In this document: positions 59,779 to 64,000 of the stretch, in pieces
Numbering within the stretch: position 1 is the stretch's first letter
Layout: the number at the start of each line of letters is the position of its first letter
Assembly: GCF_032854445.1 (NCBI RefSeq)
Contig: NC_088296.1
Span: 15,012,623-15,076,622, forward strand
Direction: 5' to 3'
Source: Liolophura sinensis
Taxonomy: Eukaryota; Mollusca; Polyplacophora; Chitonida; Chitonidae
DNA length: 64,000 nucleotides
Translations under genes and position numbers: made by a program
The notes under the pieces: generated by a model
Database searches by the model: none
Told to the model about the DNA's origin: nothing
What the model saw: the letters and a program-made list of their open reading frames with translations, nothing else

Positions 59779-60655
59779 GTTAGTCTGTCAGTCCATCAGA
59801 CTATCAGACTATCGGTCGGTCAATTGTCAGTTCATCAGTACATCAGTCTGACAGTCCGCCAATCAATCAGTCCATCAGTCCTTCAATCCATCAGTCTGTC
59901 AGTTCAGTCCAACAGTCTATCAGTCTACCAGTCCGCCAAACCGCCATTCAGTCCATGAGACTATCAGTCCGTCAATCCGTCAGTCGGTCAATCCGTCAAT
60001 CCGTCAGTCCATCAGCCCGTCTGTCCATCAGTGCATCAGTCGTCAATCCGTTAGTCCATCAGTCCATCTGTCCGACAGTCCGTCCATCAGTCCATCAGTC
60101 CATCAGTCCGTCAATCCGTCAGTCTGCCAGTTCAGGAGTCCGTCAGTCTATTGGTCTACCAGTCCGCCAGACCGCCATTCAGTCCATAAGACCATCAGTC
60201 CGTCAATCCGTCAGTCCGTCATTCCGTCAGTCTGTCAGTCCGTCAGTCTATTAATCCGTCAATCCGTCAGTCCATCAGTCCGTCAGTCCATCAGTCCATC
60301 AGTCCGTCAATCCGTCAATCCGTTAGTCCATTAATCCGTCTGTCATCAGCCATTAGTTCATCAGTCCATCAGTCCGTCAATCCGTCAGTCTGCCAGTTCA
60401 GGAGTCCGTCAGTCTATGGGTCTACCAGTCCGCCAGACTGCCATTCAGTCCAGAAGACCATCAGTCCGTCAATCCGTCAGTCCGTCAATCCGTCAGTCTG
60501 TCAGACCGTCAGTCTATTAATCCGTCAATCCGTCAGTCCATCAGTCCGTCAGTCCATCAGTCCATCAGTCCGTCAATCCGTCAGTCCATTAATCCGTCTG
60601 TCCATCAGTCCATTAGTTCATCAGTCCATCAGTCCGTCAATCCATCTATCCGTCA
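59779..60655. repeat. 8-bp minisatellite, expanded (arm 2)
   Basis: cagtccgt/cagtccat/caatccgt units over about 875 bp, against 545 bp in arm 1. Internal blocks of about 250 bp repeat as higher-order units, for example cagttcaggagtccgtcagt at about 60130 and 60390. Confidence 0.92.
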
Positions 60656-61348
60656 CGAATCACTCTTTTGCGCTTTTTTTAAACGCCAGTTTACCATATT
60701 AAATCCCATCTTGGTGTATTAATTCACTATGACAAATTACAGGTCAAAATTAATTATCGGACCGTTCCATACATTTCGGAATTTTCCGGACATTTTTGCC
60801 TCAAACGATTTGTGATTTTGAATGAGATACCATTTCCAGTCCAATGTTGACTTAGTTCAAAGCCAAACTGACCATTGTTGCGTGGTAACATACGATTACC
60901 GCGTTTATACTGAAATTCCAGCTCAGATTGTATTTCATCAGAAATTGCCATATACGCTTAACTGGTGGATTAGAACAGGTAAAGTCAACATGGTATTGAT
61001 AGCTTGGAAGAGGAGCAGTTTTTCGACTGAAACCCAGTTAAACTTGATACGATTTAAGTTAATATTTGTTTTCCCATGATCTATAGTACATGTGATAGTC
61101 AATGTGAAACCATTTTATTAATTTGACACATTTATTTTTTGATTTGATTGCTGTTTTATACCGTAGGCAATAACATTTCACTTATACGACCCTGGCCAAT
61201 AATGTGGTGGGAGGAAAAGGCCAGCACACTTTGCCACTCAGCCACTCTAGGTAAAATAGTTCATTCCCACAAGCCGAATACATGTTCCAAGCAATATTGT
61301 GTTGCGTGTTGGACTGTGACGGCAATTAGCGGATTACGATCTTATCTA

Positions 61349-62300
61349 TGGGACGGTGTGCATATCTATGGGAAGGTGTACATATCTATGGGAAGGTGTG
61401 CGTTTTATGGGAAGATGTGCATTTTATGGGAAGGTGTGCATATGTATGAGATGGAGGGCATATCTACGGGAAGGTGGACATATCTAAGGGAAGTTGTACA
61501 TATCTATGGGACGGTGTGCATTTTATGGGAAGATGTGCATTTTATGGGAAGGTGTGCATATGTATGGAAGGTGTGCATATGTATGGGAAGGTGTACATAT
61601 CTACGGGAAAGTGTGCATAGCTATGGGAAGATGTGCATATCTATGGGAAGGCGTGTATATCTACTGGAAGATGTGTGTAGTTATGGGAATGTGTGTATAT
61701 CTATGGGAAGGTGTATATCTGTGCGCAAGTGTGTATATCTATGGGAAGTTGTGTATGTGTGTGAAGGCGTTTATATCTGTGCAAAAGTTTGTATATTTAT
61801 GGAAAGGTGTAAATAGTTATTGGAAGGTGTGTATATCTCTGAAAAGGTGTGTATATCTGTGCAAAGATGAGTATATCTATTTAAAGGTGTGAATAGCTAT
61901 TGAAAAGTGTATATCTCTGAGAAAGTGTGTATACCTGTGCGAAAGTTTGTATATCTATGGGAAAGTGTGTATATTAATGGGAAAATGTACATGTCTATGG
62001 GAAAGTGTGCATGGCTATGGGAAGATGTGCATATCTATGGGAAGGCGTGTATATCTATGGGAAGCTGTGTGTAGTTATAGGAATGTGTGTATATCTATGG
62101 GAAGGTGTATATCTGTGCGCAAGTGTGTGAATGTATTGAAAGTTGTGTATGTGTGTGTGAAGGATGTGTATATCTATGGAAAGGTGTGAATAGCTATTGG
62201 AAAGTGTGTATATCTCTGAGAAATTGTATATATCTGTGCGAAAGTTTGTATATCTATGGGAAGGTGTGTATAATAAAGGGAAGATGTACATGTCCATGGA
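61349..62300. repeat. About 20-bp minisatellite, expanded (arm 2)
   Basis: gtgtatatctatgggaaggt-type units over about 950 bp, longer than arm 1. Long open frames (up to 222 codons) come from the repeat. Confidence 0.9.
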
Positions 62301-62379
62301 AACTTTCCACAGCACATGCTGAAAATTCATCGGTGAATTGCTTACGCTCGGTGCTTTACACCAGGTACTTCGATTTGGC

Positions 62380-62580
62380 GTACCAATGCGGTCGCTGTGA
62401 GTTCAAGTCCAACTCATGCTGGCTTCCTCTACGGCCGTACGTGGGGAGGTCTGGCAGCAACCTGCAGATGGCCGTGTGTTTCCCCCGGGCTAAGCAAGTT
62501 TTCTTATCACCGTAATGCTGGATGGCGTCTTAAAAGTGAAATTTTCTTGAGTTCAGCGTAAAACATCAATAAAATAAATA
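62380..62580 (+). mobile_element. SINE family A (arm 2)
   Basis: Mirror of 28600-28805; B-box region gtgagttcaagtcc near 62397 and body. Confidence 0.75.
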
Positions 62581-62912
62581 AAGCGATATCGCGTTAAACA
62601 GCAATCAAATAATAAAGAAATGCACCTAAGGAACGCTTGGATATACTATGAACTGGCGAAAACTGGAAATGTTGTAACTTGTAAGACCTGAAGTTTTAAT
62701 CAAATCTATTTTGAAATACCTTTTATATACTTTATTATCGACAACTTATATACTCTGAATACTAATTTCACTCATCGCCTAGAACATACCCAGCGTCATT
62801 CGAAATTCATTGTAGTTGCCTATTTTATATAGTTTTTTAGTTGACGACTGGTATACGAATGTTTGTTTCGACGCACAGATACTGTTCTATTGACCTAAAC
62901 TGTAATTTTCAG

Positions 62913-63066
62913 AATCTTATCCTCTTATACTTGTTAATGGCGAGGAAACTTCGTCTGGTGTTACTGGACGTTTGGAGGTCTTCTACATCGGTACCTGGGG
63001 ATCAGTGTGTGATGATCGTGTGAACGCAGTGACGGCAAAGACTCTTTGTCGCATTACTGGATACAG
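62913..63066 (+). pseudogene. SRCR5 first-half exon copy (open)
   Basis: 154 nt; [35 protein letters not shown]. The usual RLV is ILV and WGTVC is WGSVC. The next half-exon should lie beyond the window. Confidence 0.85.
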
Positions 63067-63329
63067 GTATTTTTAAACACGTGCATATTTACATAAACTA
63101 TAAAAATAACATTAACAAAAAATATATCAAATAATAAATCATAGATCAAAAAGGAAAGAACCCTCAATGCTCTGTTAGAAAATACTTATGTGTATTTTGT
63201 GTGTGAATGAAGTACATATAAATGCATGTATCATGTGATGATACAAAACTGAGTTTTGTTTCATTTACCTTCCGGTATTTATTGGCATTTTTCTGCAATA
63301 TGTTTAAGGTCCTAAGATGGCATTTTTAT

Positions 63330-63520
63330 TGCGCAATGACCCAGGAGCCTCTGAAAAATGTGGTCGCTGTGAGTTTAAGTCCAGCGCATGCTGTCCTTTC
63401 TTCCCTGTCGCAAAAAGTGGCAATATCTACAAGCAGCCGGAGGATCCTCGTGGGTTTCCATATGTCTGGTGTCTTCAACATGATGCTTCAGTAGCAGCAG
63501 CACTTTGACCGTGTGGCTCT
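63330..63520 (+). mobile_element. Chimeric SINE-like repeat (arm 2)
   Basis: Mirror of 25553-25780. The left edge coincides with the deletion junction near 63328. Confidence 0.6.
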
Positions 63521-63639
63521 GCTGCAGGAAGCAACAGAATATGTACACATACCTAATGGCTCCCCGTCGTGATACCACGTACCACCCAAAGCATACAGAC
63601 ACACATATATGTACATTTATTCTACAGTTTCTTGATGCG

Positions 63640-63850
63640 GTCGCAGTGAGTTAAAGTCCAGCTCATTCTGGCTTCCTCTCCGGCCGTACATGAGGAGGTC
63701 TGCGAGCAACCTGCGGATGGTCGAAGGTTTTTCCGTACCATGCCCGGTTTCCTCACACCATAATTCTGGCCTCCGTCGTATACGTGGAATATTCTTGAGT
63801 GCGACGTAAAACACCAATCAAATAAATAAATAAATAAATAAATAAATTAA
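63640..63850 (+). mobile_element. SINE family A (arm 2)
   Basis: Mirror of 25203-25425, body plus (AAAT)n tail. Confidence 0.8.
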
Positions 63851-64000
63851 TAAATACAGTTTCTTGGAAAATTAAGTCGGAATTTCGAAAAAAATTCTAA
63901 CGATAAAACTGGAATCCATACTATGCCAAAACCGAAAATTCACCACTGATCTTCAAGCAGATGTAGTTGACTATGCAAGACGATAATGGAGCCGATAAAC

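Larger units (their letters stand above)
53810..63066 (+). pseudogene. Truncated duplicate of the SRCR gene
   Basis: Seven SRCR half-exons in the order 1a, 1b, 2a, 2b, 3a, 4b, 5a; more may follow beyond the window. No signal-peptide exon precedes it because the duplication ends at the equivalent of 39593, in the first intron. Lesions: 2-nt deletion in 1b, nonsense codon in 2b, +1/-1 pair with a stop in 3a. The 3a/4b pair arose by a 1.9-kb deletion. If transcribed, it would need a new promoter and start. Read best as a pseudogene, although 1a, 2a, 4b and 5a remain open. Confidence 0.85.
52357..64000 (+). repeat. Inverted duplication, arm 2
   Basis: Reverse complement of 25050-39593, continuing past the window edge. 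It differs by two deletions of about 2 kb, expanded minisatellites, a GTAT microsatellite at its start, and point lesions in exons. Confidence 0.93.

Noticed and set aside
59955-60254. 99-codon Ser/Val/Arg/Gln-rich open frame
   Set aside because: Translation of the 8-bp minisatellite.
61148-61816. 222-codon open frame on the + strand
   Set aside because: Lies within the 20-bp minisatellite; the protein is only repeated Tyr/Gly/Met/Cys units and is matched by frames in other phases.

Overview
The window is AT-rich, intron-bearing nuclear DNA from a metazoan, most likely a mollusc or another lophotrochozoan. The reasons are tRNA-derived SINEs with a conserved body and an (AAAT)n tail in both orientations, a second SINE family with an (ACTC)n tail, a decayed Penelope-like retroelement, many minisatellites, and multidomain SRCR and LRR receptor-type genes. 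The species cannot be named from the sequence alone, and nothing bacterial or viral was seen.

Two genes can be supported. (1) On the + strand at 7855-10833 there is an intronless 992-aa type I membrane protein: signal peptide, LRR N-cap, about two dozen LRRs, LRR C-cap, FN3-like domain, transmembrane helix and a short tail with tyrosine motifs. (2) On the - strand from about 41.3 kb down to 16.9 kb there is an 18-coding-exon gene. It encodes a signal peptide or signal anchor, eight group-A SRCR domains (each split over two exons, phase 1 at the domain borders and phase 2 inside) and a C-terminal LDL-receptor class A domain. All splice phases agree and give about 963 aa, except that one exon (SRCR5, second half) carries an extra base that introduces a stop.

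The main architectural feature is a large imperfect inverted duplication. The SRCR part from 25050 to 39593 reappears in opposite orientation at 52357-64000, where it runs off the window edge. The second arm lacks the signal-peptide exon and promoter region. It carries a 2-nt deletion, a nonsense codon, a +1/-1 pair and two deletions that each join the first half of one SRCR domain to the second half of the next, so it looks like a pseudogene. Directly abutting this arm is a direct duplicate (49236-52356) of the 384-4008 region near the left edge. The junction at 52357 has a 4-nt TTAA overlap, suggesting a template-switch or microhomology rearrangement, or an assembly artefact that should be excluded.

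Layout: 1-4008 duplicated block A (copy 1); 4009-7800 SINE-rich intergenic; 7855-11675 LRR gene; 11.7-16.8 kb intergenic with the Penelope-like remnant; 16.9-42.0 kb SRCR-LDLa gene with minisatellite- and SINE-filled introns; 42-49.2 kb intergenic with minisatellites; 49.2-52.36 kb block A copy 2; 52.36-64 kb inverted SRCR arm. Both genes belong to receptor or scavenger families often linked to recognition at the cell surface or in the extracellular space. No operon-like cooperation between them can be read from the sequence.
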